A stretch of 6,292 nt of DNA from Microbacteriaceae bacterium. GTDB taxonomy: Bacteria > Actinomycetota > Actinomycetes > Actinomycetales > Microbacteriaceae. The notes beneath the pieces are model-generated. The model saw nothing but the letters and a program-made list of their open reading frames with translations. It searched no databases and had not been told where the DNA came from. Positions 1-5,566 of this stretch are shown here, piece after piece. Positions within the stretch are counted from its first letter, which is position 1, and every line of letters starts with the position of its first letter. A program made the translations under genes and the position numbers. Where the stretch lies: contig JAODAY010000317.1 of NCBI GenBank assembly GCA_025463665.1, forward strand, positions 1 to 6,292, written 5' to 3'.

Positions 1-43
1 CCGAGGCATCCGCGTGCCTGCTCGCCGTGGGCGATGTGGTCAT
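1..43 (-). CDS. Start of a further transport gene, probably the ATPase partner of the YtfQ-like protein (partial, 14 codons)
   Basis: An ATG at 43-41 on the minus strand opens a frame that runs without a stop to the window edge and encodes MTTSPTASRHADAS. A good Shine-Dalgarno (AAGAGGA, plus-strand positions 50-56) sits 6 nt upstream, which is the main reason for calling a real start. The gene begins 95 bp after the stop of the YtfQ-like binding-protein gene on the same strand, with a strong stem-loop between them. In YtfQ-type and most Gal/Rib-family loci the next gene is the two-domain sugar ABC ATPase (YtfR/RbsA/MglA type), and a short polar N-terminal extension before the first nucleotide-binding domain would fit. 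No diagnostic motif lies inside the visible 14 residues, so the product is inferred from position only. The start is moderately certain and the identity less so. Confidence 0.55.
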   Translation of the reverse strand, partial: MTTSPTASRHADAS

Positions 44-90
44 TCGCTGTCCTCTTCATTGAGTGTCAGGGCGGGGACTGGAGAAGCGGG

Positions 91-120
91 TCGGGCCCGC
101 CGATGGTGCGACGGGCCCGA
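91..120 (-). repeat. Intercistronic stem-loop after the YtfQ-like gene
   Basis: The arms TCGGGCCCG (91-99) and CGGGCCCGA (112-120) are perfect inverted repeats. In the minus-strand transcript three further pairs (one G-U) close inside them, giving a 12-bp stem with a 6-nt loop CACCAT. The stem begins 18 nt after the TAG stop of the binding-protein gene and ends 47 nt before the next start codon. It is followed by CCCGCTTCTCC, not by a clean U tract, so it looks more like a partial terminator or an mRNA 3'-end stabiliser than a full stop. Such elements are known after binding-protein genes in ABC operons, where they let the binding protein be made in excess. Confidence 0.7.
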
Positions 121-138
121 ACTGTGCGGCTGCTGGTG

Positions 139-1119
139 CTAGTACTGGCGGTCGGGCAATGCCGCTGTCGCCTCTTCCTGGGTGAAGGTCGTCTCTTCGG
201 TCACGATACGCTTTTCGACTTCTTCTCCGGCGGCCACCTTCTCGGCGATCTCGACCAGCTGCGGCCCGAGAAGGGGCGAGCACTCCACGATCAAGTTGAT
301 CTTGCCCTCGGAGAGTGCCGTCATGCCGTCTTTCACGGCGTCGACCGTGACGATCTTGATGTCGGTTCCCGGCGTCATGCCCGCGGCCTCGATGGCCTCG
401 ATCGCGCCGAGCCCCATGTCGTCGTTGTGGGCGTAGACGAGGTCGATGTCGGGGTTGGACTTGAGGAAGGCCTCCATGACCTGCTTGCCGCCGGCGCGGG
501 TGAAGTCACCGGTCTGGCTCGCGACGATCTCGAACTTGGCGTCGTCACCGATGACGTTGCGCAGACCCTCCGCGCGGTCGTTGGCGGGGGCCGCCCCGGT
601 CGTGCCCTGCAGCTCGACGATGGTGACCTTGTCGGCGTCGGCGAACTCCGTTGCTACCCACTCCCCCGCCTTCTCGCCCTCGGCGATGAAGTCGGAGCCG
701 AGGAACGACTCGTAGAGCGAGTCGTCCTCCGAGTCGACGGAGCGGTCGGTCAGCACGACGGGGATGCCGGCGTCCTTCGCCTCCTTGAGCACGGTGTCCC
801 AGCCGGATTCGACGACCGGCGAGAAGGCGATCACGTCGACCTGCTGCTGGATGAACGACCGGATCGCCTTGATCTGGTTCTCCTGCTTGCCCTGCGCGTC
901 GGAGAACTTCAGCTCGTAGCCCGCGTCCGTGAATGCGTCCTGAATCGAGATGGTGTTCGCCGTGCGCCACCCGCTCTCCGCGCCGACCTGCGAGAACCCG
1001 ACCACGAGTTCGTCCCCGCCGCCACCGGCCTCGTCGCCTCCGCCTGCGCTGCCACCGGCACAACCGGCGAGGGCGATGAGCAGTGCCCCGACGGCTGCGA
1101 CTCCCATGAACTTTTTCAT
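139..1119 (-). CDS. YtfQ-like sugar ABC transporter solute-binding lipoprotein
   Basis: This 326-residue extracytoplasmic binding protein of the periplasmic-binding-protein type 1 (ribose/galactose) family captures a monosaccharide for an ABC importer. The signal peptide ends in a lipobox LAGC (residues 17-20), so Cys20 should be lipidated and anchor it outside the membrane. A Gly/Ser-rich tether covers about residues 21-36. The mature part matches my recollection of E. coli YtfQ, the galactofuranose-binding protein, at many blocks: GFSQVGAESGWR (41-52), KQENQIKAIRSF (78-89), SPVVESGW (100-107), DRSVD (125-129), VELQGTTGA (168-176), GDFTR (204-208) and YAHNDDM (229-235). The ATG start has AAGGAG at plus positions 1129-1134, 9 nt upstream. 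The gene has its own promoter/operator region and is followed by a stem-loop and another gene start, so it probably opens an importer operon continuing outside the window. The family is secure. The substrate (galactofuranose, L-arabinofuranose or another aldose) is inferred. Confidence 0.93.
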   Translation of the reverse strand: MKKFMGVAAVGALLIALAGCAGGSAGGGDEAGGGGDELVVGFSQVGAESGWRTANTISIQDAFTDAGYELKFSDAQGKQENQIKAIRSFIQQQVDVIAFSPVVESGWDTVLKEAKDAGIPVVLTDRSVDSEDDSLYESFLGSDFIAEGEKAGEWVATEFADADKVTIVELQGTTGAAPANDRAEGLRNVIGDDAKFEIVASQTGDFTRAGGKQVMEAFLKSNPDIDLVYAHNDDMGLGAIEAIEAAGMTPGTDIKIVTVDAVKDGMTALSEGKINLIVECSPLLGPQLVEIAEKVAAGEEVEKRIVTEETTFTQEEATAALPDRQY

Positions 1120-1175
1120 AGAACCAAACTCCTTCGTTCAGTATTCTTCGGCCATGCGGTGTGGCTTTTCGGCCG

Positions 1176-1191
1176 ACCAGTTCGTTCTGGT
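1176..1191 (-). repeat. 16-bp palindrome at the expected transcript start of the YtfQ-like operon
   Basis: ACCAG (1176-1180) and CTGGT (1187-1191) form an inverted repeat around TTCGTT. It lies just downstream of the predicted -10 box, so it would occupy roughly the first 20 nt of the mRNA. It could be a second operator or a 5'-end stem protecting the transcript. The arms are only 5 bp, so chance is possible. Confidence 0.35.
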
Positions 1192-1199
1192 TGGTTGTG

Positions 1200-1229
1200 A
1201 TGTTAGCGTTCACATTTCGAGCGCGACAA
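1200..1229 (-). promoter_or_regulatory. Predicted sigma70-type promoter of the YtfQ-like gene
   Basis: Read on the minus strand, TTGTCG (plus 1224-1229) resembles a -35 box. TAACAT (plus 1200-1205), with the TAnnnT pattern of a -10 box, follows after an 18-bp spacer. Transcription would start near position 1193 and give a leader of about 75 nt before the ATG at 1119. Both boxes are reasonable matches, and the position between the upstream operon's terminator and this gene is where a promoter is needed. The call rests on motif and spacing only. Confidence 0.55.
1201..1214. promoter_or_regulatory. cre-like LacI/GalR-family operator overlapping the -10 box
   Basis: The 14-mer reads TGTGAACGCTAACA on the minus strand, an imperfect palindrome around a central CG. 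It agrees with the general LacI/GalR (cre) pattern TGWAARCGYTWNCA at 13 of 14 positions, the exception being G for A at position 4. It covers five of the six bases of the predicted -10 box, so a bound regulator would block RNA polymerase. No regulator gene is in the window. I saw no similar site upstream of chvE. A local sugar-responsive LacI-family repressor is the most likely ligand. A global catabolite regulator is the alternative. Confidence 0.65.
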
Positions 1230-1237
1230 GGGCTCTT

Positions 1238-1255
1238 GGTAACGGTTGGGTAACG
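1238..1255. repeat. Direct repeat GGTAACG x2, 11-bp period, upstream of the promoter
   Basis: GGTAACG occurs at 1238-1244 and again at 1249-1255 (CGTTACC twice on the minus strand). The 11-bp period puts both copies on one face of the helix. The repeat ends about 9 bp upstream of the predicted -35 box, a usual place for an activator. Two 7-mers are weak evidence and no known regulator is assigned. Confidence 0.35.
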
Positions 1256-1371
1256 CACAAGCCGGTATTTCCGCTGTCTGCCGCGAGATTCAGGCCGGCT
1301 GAGCGGATGGCACGGCTCCACTCGCCGCCGCTTATTGTGAGGGTTCTCATTCGCAGGGCCGAGGAGAAACA

Positions 1372-1407
1372 ACAAGCCCCGCCCGTCGTGAGACGGGCGG
1401 GGCTTGT
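1372..1407 (-). terminator. Intrinsic terminator of the araA-chvE-mmsAB block
   Basis: A perfect 16-bp inverted repeat (arms 1372-1387 and 1392-1407, core GCCCCGCCCGTC) encloses a 4-nt loop. In the minus-strand direction it begins 19 nt after the TGA stop of mmsB and is followed by a T-rich run TTGTTTCTCC. GC-rich stem, tight loop and U-rich tail make this a clear Rho-independent terminator. It separates the araA/chvE/mmsAB block from the YtfQ-like operon. Confidence 0.93.
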
Positions 1408-1426
1408 CGCTGCGTGGGGCTGACGC

Positions 1427-2644
1427 TCAGCGTCCGCCCGCCCGGCGCTTGTTGTAGACGTCGAAGGCCACGGCGAGGAGGAGCACGAGGCCCTTCACCG
1501 CCTGCTGCCACTCGATTCCGATGCCGAGGATCGACATTCCGTTGTTGAGCACACCGATGATGAGGCCGCCGATGATGGCTCCGGCGATCGTGCCGACTCC
1601 ACCCTGCACCGCGGCGCCACCGATGAAGGCCGCGGAGATGGCCTCGAGCTCGAAGCCGTCACCTGCCTTCGGGCCGGCGAGGTTGAGACGTGCCGTGAAC
1701 ACCAGCCCGGCGAGAGCCGCGAGGAACCCCATGTTGACGAAGATGAAGAAGTCGACTTTCTTCGTCTTGACGCCGCTCAGCTCCGCCGCGTGACGGTTGC
1801 CGCCGATCGCGTAGATGTGTCGGCCGAACACGCTGCGGTTCGTCAGAATGCCGTAGAAGAGCACGAGAACGGCGAGCACGATGAGGGTGATCGGGATTCC
1901 CTTGAAGCTGGCCAGAGCCCAGGAGATTGCGAAGATCGCGACGCTGATGAGCACGATCTTGCCGATGAACCACGCGAAGGGCTCGACGTCCTGCGCGTAG
2001 CTCTGGCGGCCCGATCGGGTGCGGAACTGCTGCACGACGTACGCGACGATCGCGACGACACCGATGATGAGCGTGAACGGGTCGACCTCGAACTCGCCGA
2101 AGAGGTCGGTGAGAAAGCCGTTGCCGAGCGCGCGGTACTGGTCGGGGAACGAGCCGATGTTGGTGTTGCCGAGCACGACGAGGGCGAGGCCGCGGAAGAT
2201 GAGCATCCCGGCGAGCGTCACGATGAACGCCGGTATGCCCACGTAGGCGATCCAGAATCCTTGCCAGGCACCCACGAGCGCACCGACGAGCAGCGACACC
2301 ACGATTGCGAGCCACCAGTCGAAACCGGCGTCCCTGATGAGCACGCCCGACACTGCGCCGATGAAGGCCGCGACCGAACCGACCGAGAGGTCGATGTGGC
2401 CTGCCACGATCACCATGACCATGCCGATCGCGAGGATCAGGATGTACCCGTTCTGAACGATGAGGTTCGAGATGTTCTGCGGGCGCAGCAGGATGCCGAC
2501 GGTCAGGATCTGGAACAGCACGACCACCGCGATGAGCGCGAGGAAGATGCCGTTTTTGCCGAGGTCAGCCACGATGTGGCTGAGCGATGCCGCGATTCTC
2601 GTCGCGGGCCGCTCGGCCGTGAGCGTCTTGTCTTTGTCAGTCAT
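1427..2644 (-). CDS. mmsB: Multiple monosaccharide ABC transporter permease MmsB (GguB/XylH type)
   Basis: This 405-residue inner-membrane permease forms the channel of a Gal/Rib-family sugar importer (BPD_transp_2 / AraH-RbsC superfamily), probably as a homodimer. Hydrophobic segments are visible at about residues 33-53, 64-81, 86-103, 111-133, 136-157, 190-207, 228-247, 250-266, 298-318, 335-370 and 376-394. Hallmarks are GHIDLSVGS (82-90), the cytoplasmic ATPase-coupling segment GGNRHAAELSGVKTKKVDFF (281-300) and the Gly-rich stretch FIGGAAVQGGVGTIAGAIIG (340-359). The long middle region (about 160-250) and total length are normal for XylH/GguB and longer than RbsC. The ATG start has AAGGAG (plus 2655-2660) 10 nt upstream and lies 33 bp after the mmsA stop, so the two genes are cotranscribed. 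A terminator follows, making it the last gene of the block. Substrate specificity comes from the binding protein rather than this subunit. Confidence 0.95.
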   Translation of the reverse strand: MTDKDKTLTAERPATRIAASLSHIVADLGKNGIFLALIAVVVLFQILTVGILLRPQNISNLIVQNGYILILAIGMVMVIVAGHIDLSVGSVAAFIGAVSGVLIRDAGFDWWLAIVVSLLVGALVGAWQGFWIAYVGIPAFIVTLAGMLIFRGLALVVLGNTNIGSFPDQYRALGNGFLTDLFGEFEVDPFTLIIGVVAIVAYVVQQFRTRSGRQSYAQDVEPFAWFIGKIVLISVAIFAISWALASFKGIPITLIVLAVLVLFYGILTNRSVFGRHIYAIGGNRHAAELSGVKTKKVDFFIFVNMGFLAALAGLVFTARLNLAGPKAGDGFELEAISAAFIGGAAVQGGVGTIAGAIIGGLIIGVLNNGMSILGIGIEWQQAVKGLVLLLAVAFDVYNKRRAGGR

Positions 2645-2677
2645 TGGGAAACGTCTCCTTATCCGAACCAGCCGCAG

Positions 2678-4207
2678 CTAGCTGGACTTTTCCATGGTCA
2701 TGAGTTTGATGAGGGACTCGGGGTTCGCTTCCGCGATGGGCAGCTCCCCGGTGATCGTGCCCTCCGAGAGGGCGTAGATGCGATCGCAGATGCCGAGCAG
2801 CTCCGGCAGCTCCGAGGAGATGACGATGACGCCCTTGCCCGCCGCGGCGAGGCGGTTGATGATCGTGTAAATCTCGTACTTCGCGCCCACGTCGATGCCG
2901 CGGGTGGGCTCGTCGAGAATCAGCACGTCGGGATCCGAGTAGATCCACTTGCTCAGAACGACCTTCTGCTGGTTTCCACCGCTCAACTTGCCGGTCTTCG
3001 CCATCACGCTGGGCGCCTTGATGTTCATGCTCGAGCGGTATTCGTTCGCGATCTTGAATTCCTCGTTGTCGTTCACGAGGCCGAATTTCGCGAGTTTTCC
3101 GAGCGACGACATCGAGACGTTGCGCTTGATGTCTTCGATGAGGTTGAGTCCGAAGGTCTTGCGGTCCTCGGTCGCGTAGGCGAGCCCGTTGGCGATCGCC
3201 TCCGACACCGTGCGCGTCTTGATCTCGACGCCGTTCTTGAAAACCTTGCCCGAGATGCGCGAACCGTAGCTGCGACCGAAGAGGCTCATCGCGAATTCGG
3301 TGCGGCCGGCACCCATGAGCCCGGCGATGCCGACGATCTCGCCACGACGCACGTTGATGTTCACGTTGTCGACCACGACGCGGTTGGGGTCCTGGGGGTG
3401 GTGTGCCGTCCAGTTCTCCACGCGCAGTATCTCGTCGCCGATGTGCGGCGTGTGGTCGGGGTAACGGTGTTCGAGGTCGCGACCGACCATGTCCTTGATG
3501 ATGCGGTCTTCCGTGACATCCGCCTTGGCGATCGTCTCGATGGTCTTGCCGTCGCGGATGACCGTCACCGTGTCGGCGATCTTCTTGATCTCGTTGAGCT
3601 TGTGCGAGATGATGATCGACGTGATGCCCTGCTCCTTGAGGTGCAGGATGAGGTCGAGCAGGTGCGCCGAGTCCTCGTCGTTGAGCGCGGCGGTCGGCTC
3701 GTCGAGGATGAGCAGCTTCACGCGCTTCGACAGCGCCTTCGCGATCTCCACGAGTTGCTGCTTGCCGACGCCGATGTCCATGATCTTCGTCGTCGGGTTT
3801 TCGCGCAGGCCGACCCGGGCGAGCAGCTTGGCCGCTTCCTGGTTCGTCTTGTTCCAGTCGATGAGGCCGGAGCCGCCCTTGACCTCGTTGTTGAGGAAGA
3901 TGTTCTCGGCGATCGAGAGGTAGGGGCTGAGGGCGAGTTCCTGATGGATGATGACGATGCCACGGGCTTCGCTGTCACGGATGTCGCGGAACTCGACGAC
4001 CTCGTCTTCGAAGACGATGTCGCCGTCGTATGTGCCGTGCGGGTAGACGCCGGAGAGGACCTTCATGAGGGTCGACTTGCCGGCACCGTTCTCACCGCAG
4101 ATGGCGTGAATGTCGGCCCGTGCCACCTCGAGGGTGACGTTCTGCAGGGCTTTCACGCCGGGAAAGGTCTTCGTGATCGACCGCATTTCCAGGATGTTCG
4201 TGGTCAC
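2678..4207 (-). CDS. mmsA: Multiple monosaccharide ABC transporter ATP-binding protein MmsA (GguA type)
   Basis: This 509-residue cytoplasmic ATPase has two tandem nucleotide-binding domains and powers the MmsB channel. Domain 1 has Walker [10 protein letters not shown] (38-46), Q-loop Gln89, an atypical signature IGVGKQQ (145-151), Walker B LLILDEP (165-171) and switch His202. Domain 2 has a degenerate Walker [10 protein letters not shown] (296-304, Arg for Lys), a canonical signature LSGGNQQ (408-414), Walker B VLILDEP (428-434) and Ser in the switch-His position near 465. One composite site (Walker A of domain 1 with signature of domain 2) is therefore canonical and the other degenerate, which is usual for RbsA/MglA-type ATPases. 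The start is GTG, with AGGAAG (plus 4219-4224) 11 nt upstream; no better start is visible, and an ATG at codon 8 would cut into the first domain. It follows chvE after a 130-bp gap with a stem-loop and precedes mmsB by 33 bp. Confidence 0.95.
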   Translation of the reverse strand: MTTNILEMRSITKTFPGVKALQNVTLEVARADIHAICGENGAGKSTLMKVLSGVYPHGTYDGDIVFEDEVVEFRDIRDSEARGIVIIHQELALSPYLSIAENIFLNNEVKGGSGLIDWNKTNQEAAKLLARVGLRENPTTKIMDIGVGKQQLVEIAKALSKRVKLLILDEPTAALNDEDSAHLLDLILHLKEQGITSIIISHKLNEIKKIADTVTVIRDGKTIETIAKADVTEDRIIKDMVGRDLEHRYPDHTPHIGDEILRVENWTAHHPQDPNRVVVDNVNINVRRGEIVGIAGLMGAGRTEFAMSLFGRSYGSRISGKVFKNGVEIKTRTVSEAIANGLAYATEDRKTFGLNLIEDIKRNVSMSSLGKLAKFGLVNDNEEFKIANEYRSSMNIKAPSVMAKTGKLSGGNQQKVVLSKWIYSDPDVLILDEPTRGIDVGAKYEIYTIINRLAAAGKGVIVISSELPELLGICDRIYALSEGTITGELPIAEANPESLIKLMTMEKSS

Positions 4208-4263
4208 TGTTGTGCCGGCTTCCTATGTCTGTGCTGGGTATGTCGCTGCTGGGTACAGATGGT

Positions 4264-4306
4264 GCGCGATGCTGGTGCCGGAGTCGGAACCCCGGCACCA
4301 GCGCGC
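4264..4306 (-). repeat. Intercistronic stem-loop between chvE and mmsA
   Basis: GCTGGTGCCGG (4271-4281) and CCGGCACCAGC (4292-4302) form a perfect 11-bp stem around a 10-nt loop. A further GCGC/GCGC pairing (4264-4267 with 4303-4306) extends it after a 3-nt bulge. The stem begins about 31 nt after the TAA stop of chvE. No U tract follows (ATCGCGCACC), so complete termination is unlikely. Its place after a binding-protein gene suggests 3'-end protection of chvE mRNA or partial termination, giving more binding protein than ATPase and permease. Confidence 0.75.
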
Positions 4307-4337
4307 TGCGGTTATACGGTGAAGAAGGGAACGGGTG

Positions 4338-5456
4338 TTAGCCGTTGACCTCTTTTTCGGTCCAGTAACCGGTGTCGATCAGTGCTTCCTTGATGTTGTC
4401 CTTGACCACGGTCTCGGGCTGCAGCAGGTAGGACGGCACGTCCTTGACGTTGTTGTTGTACGTCGACTCGTCGTTGACCTCGACCTCGTCGCCGTTGAGC
4501 GCCGCGATGGCCATGGTGGCGGCCTTCTTGGCGAGCTCGCGGGTGTCCTTGAAGATCGTCGCGTACTGCTCGTCCTCGTTGATCGCCTTGACCGAGTCGA
4601 TCTCGGCGTCCTGGCCGGAGATGACCGGCCATGCGTCGCCCTTGGTGTAGCCGGCGTCGGTGAGGGCGCCGATGATTCCGCGGGAGATGCCGTCGTACGG
4701 CGAGAGGACAGCGTTGACCTTGGTGTCGTCGGAGTAGTTGGCCGTCAGCAGGTCCTCCATGCGGCTCTGTGCGGTTTCACCGTCCCAACGGAGGGTTGCT
4801 GCCTGCTCGATGGTCGTCTGGCCGCTTCCGACAACGAGCGTTCCGTTGTCGATGAAGGGCTGGAGAACCTCCATGGCGCCATCGAAGAAGAAGAAGGCGT
4901 TGTTGTCGTCGAGCGAGCCGGCGAACAGCTCGATGTTGAACGGTCCGGCGGGAGCGCCCTCGATCGGGGTGCCGTCGAGCTCGGTCAGGCCGAGGCCGTG
5001 GAGAACCGACCAGCCCTGCTGGTTACCGACGAGCTTGTTGTCGAACGTCGCGTAGTAGTCGACGTTCTCGGTGTCCATGAGCAGACGGTCGTAGGCGATC
5101 ACGGGGATCTCGGCGTCTGCTGCATCCTGCAGGATGTTGGTCAGCGTGGTGCCGTCGATCGAGGCGATGATGAGCGCCTCGGCGCCCTTCGTGATCATGT
5201 TCTCGATCTGGTTGACCTGGGTCGGGATGTCGTCCTCGGCGTACTGGAGGTCGACCTTGTAGCCCTGGTCCTCCAGTGCCTTCTTGACGGCCTTGCCGTC
5301 GGCGATCCAACGCTCAGACGACTTCGTCGGCATTGCTACACCGATGAGTGCGCCGTCTCCGCTGCCGGATTCTCCGCCCGAGTCGGACGAGCAAGCCGCG
5401 AGGCTCGCGACCATTGCGCCAGCGGCGATGAGCGACAGAACTGCTCTCTTCTTCAC
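4338..5456 (-). CDS. chvE: ChvE-type multiple monosaccharide-binding lipoprotein
   Basis: This 372-residue solute-binding protein delivers sugar to MmsA-MmsB. The signal peptide ends in a lipobox LAAC (residues 19-22), so Cys22 should carry the lipid anchor, with a Ser/Gly/Asp-rich linker to about residue 35. The mature domain closely follows Agrobacterium ChvE and E. coli XylF as I recall them: [16 protein letters not shown] (39-54), [17 protein letters not shown] (71-87), IASIDGTTL (97-105), YDRLL (122-126), [10 protein letters not shown] (131-140), DDNNAFFF (183-190), SPYDG (252-256) and GQDAE (281-285). Agrobacterium ChvE binds several aldoses, including L-arabinose, galactose, glucose and xylose. 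The gene starts with GTG; GAAAGGAA (plus 5463-5470) lies 6 nt upstream. Position directly after araA points to L-arabinose as a main substrate. That is inference: the family binds several sugars and the binding pocket cannot be resolved by eye. Confidence 0.95.
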   Translation of the reverse strand: MKKRAVLSLIAAGAMVASLAACSSDSGGESGSGDGALIGVAMPTKSSERWIADGKAVKKALEDQGYKVDLQYAEDDIPTQVNQIENMITKGAEALIIASIDGTTLTNILQDAADAEIPVIAYDRLLMDTENVDYYATFDNKLVGNQQGWSVLHGLGLTELDGTPIEGAPAGPFNIELFAGSLDDNNAFFFFDGAMEVLQPFIDNGTLVVGSGQTTIEQAATLRWDGETAQSRMEDLLTANYSDDTKVNAVLSPYDGISRGIIGALTDAGYTKGDAWPVISGQDAEIDSVKAINEDEQYATIFKDTRELAKKAATMAIAALNGDEVEVNDESTYNNNVKDVPSYLLQPETVVKDNIKEALIDTGYWTEKEVNG

Positions 5457-5476
5457 TGTGTGTTCCTTTCAATTTG

Positions 5477-5516
5477 TTGGACATCTTTGTCTGGTGCTGT
5501 CACCCGTCTTGTCCAA
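5477..5516. repeat. Inverted repeat TTGGACA/TGTCCAA upstream of chvE
   Basis: TTGGACA (5477-5483) and TGTCCAA (5510-5516) are exact inverted 7-mers, 33 bp centre to centre, about three helical turns. They sit 20-60 bp before the chvE start. They could be paired operator half-sites for a looping or dimeric regulator, or the base of a leader stem. No convincing -35/-10 pair could be assigned here, so whether chvE has its own promoter is open. Confidence 0.4.
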
Positions 5517-5524
5517 TAAGAGGG

Positions 5525-5556
5525 TGCCCGTCGGGGCCGAAAGGCCGACCCCGGCA
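5525..5556 (-). terminator. Imperfect GC-rich stem-loop after araA, possible partial terminator
   Basis: Starting 10 nt after the araA stop, the minus-strand transcript can fold with TGCC/GGCA at the base and GGCC/GGCC closing a TTTC loop (plus 5535-5546). An alternative core is CGGGG/CCCCG (5532-5536 with 5549-5553). Both folds contain bulges. The following bases CCCTCTTATTGG are only weakly T-rich. It could reduce read-through from araA into chvE or stabilise the araA 3' end. It is much weaker than the terminator after mmsB. Confidence 0.45.
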
Positions 5557-5566
5557 AGTTGGTGGG

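Noticed and set aside
1138..1155. Five-codon upstream frame (MAEEY, stop) in the leader of the YtfQ-like gene
   Set aside because: No Shine-Dalgarno precedes its ATG and the length is easily due to chance. It ends just before the real ribosome-binding site but nothing supports translation.
34..1200. Plus-strand open frame of 388 codons opposite the YtfQ-like gene
   Set aside because: Antisense shadow of a gene with clear family motifs, lipobox and Shine-Dalgarno; the antisense product shows no domain.
545..1375. Minus-strand 276-codon frame overlapping the 5' part of the YtfQ-like gene and its promoter region
   Set aside because: Its Arg-rich translation is the out-of-frame reading of the YtfQ-like gene, and it would start inside the upstream terminator region.
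2678..4207. Arg in the second Walker A and the non-LSGGQ first signature of MmsA as signs of a damaged gene
   Set aside because: These substitutions are the normal state of two-domain Gal/Rib-family ATPases such as RbsA and MglA, and the other composite site is intact.
4232..4255. Direct repeat TGCTGGGTA at 4232-4240 and 4247-4255 between chvE and mmsA
   Set aside because: Only two 9-mers with a 15-bp period in a short gap, with no promoter-like sequence next to them and no known function. Probably chance or a local duplication.
1790..4348. Plus-strand open frame of 852 codons opposite mmsA and the 5' part of mmsB
   Set aside because: It is fully antiparallel to two strongly recognised genes. 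Its translation is rich in Asp, Glu, His, Val and Arg in the way expected from the complement of high-GC codons, and has no recognisable domain. Long antisense frames are common in high-GC genomes.
4335..5519. Plus-strand open frame of 394 codons opposite chvE
   Set aside because: Antisense shadow of chvE with low-complexity Val/Asp/Leu/Gly composition and no family resemblance.
5457..5566. A sigma70 promoter for chvE using TTGGAC as -35 box
   Set aside because: No acceptable -10 hexamer is found at 16-18 bp; the closest A/T-rich hexamer (AAAGAT) is about 22 bp away. The promoter could not be supported.
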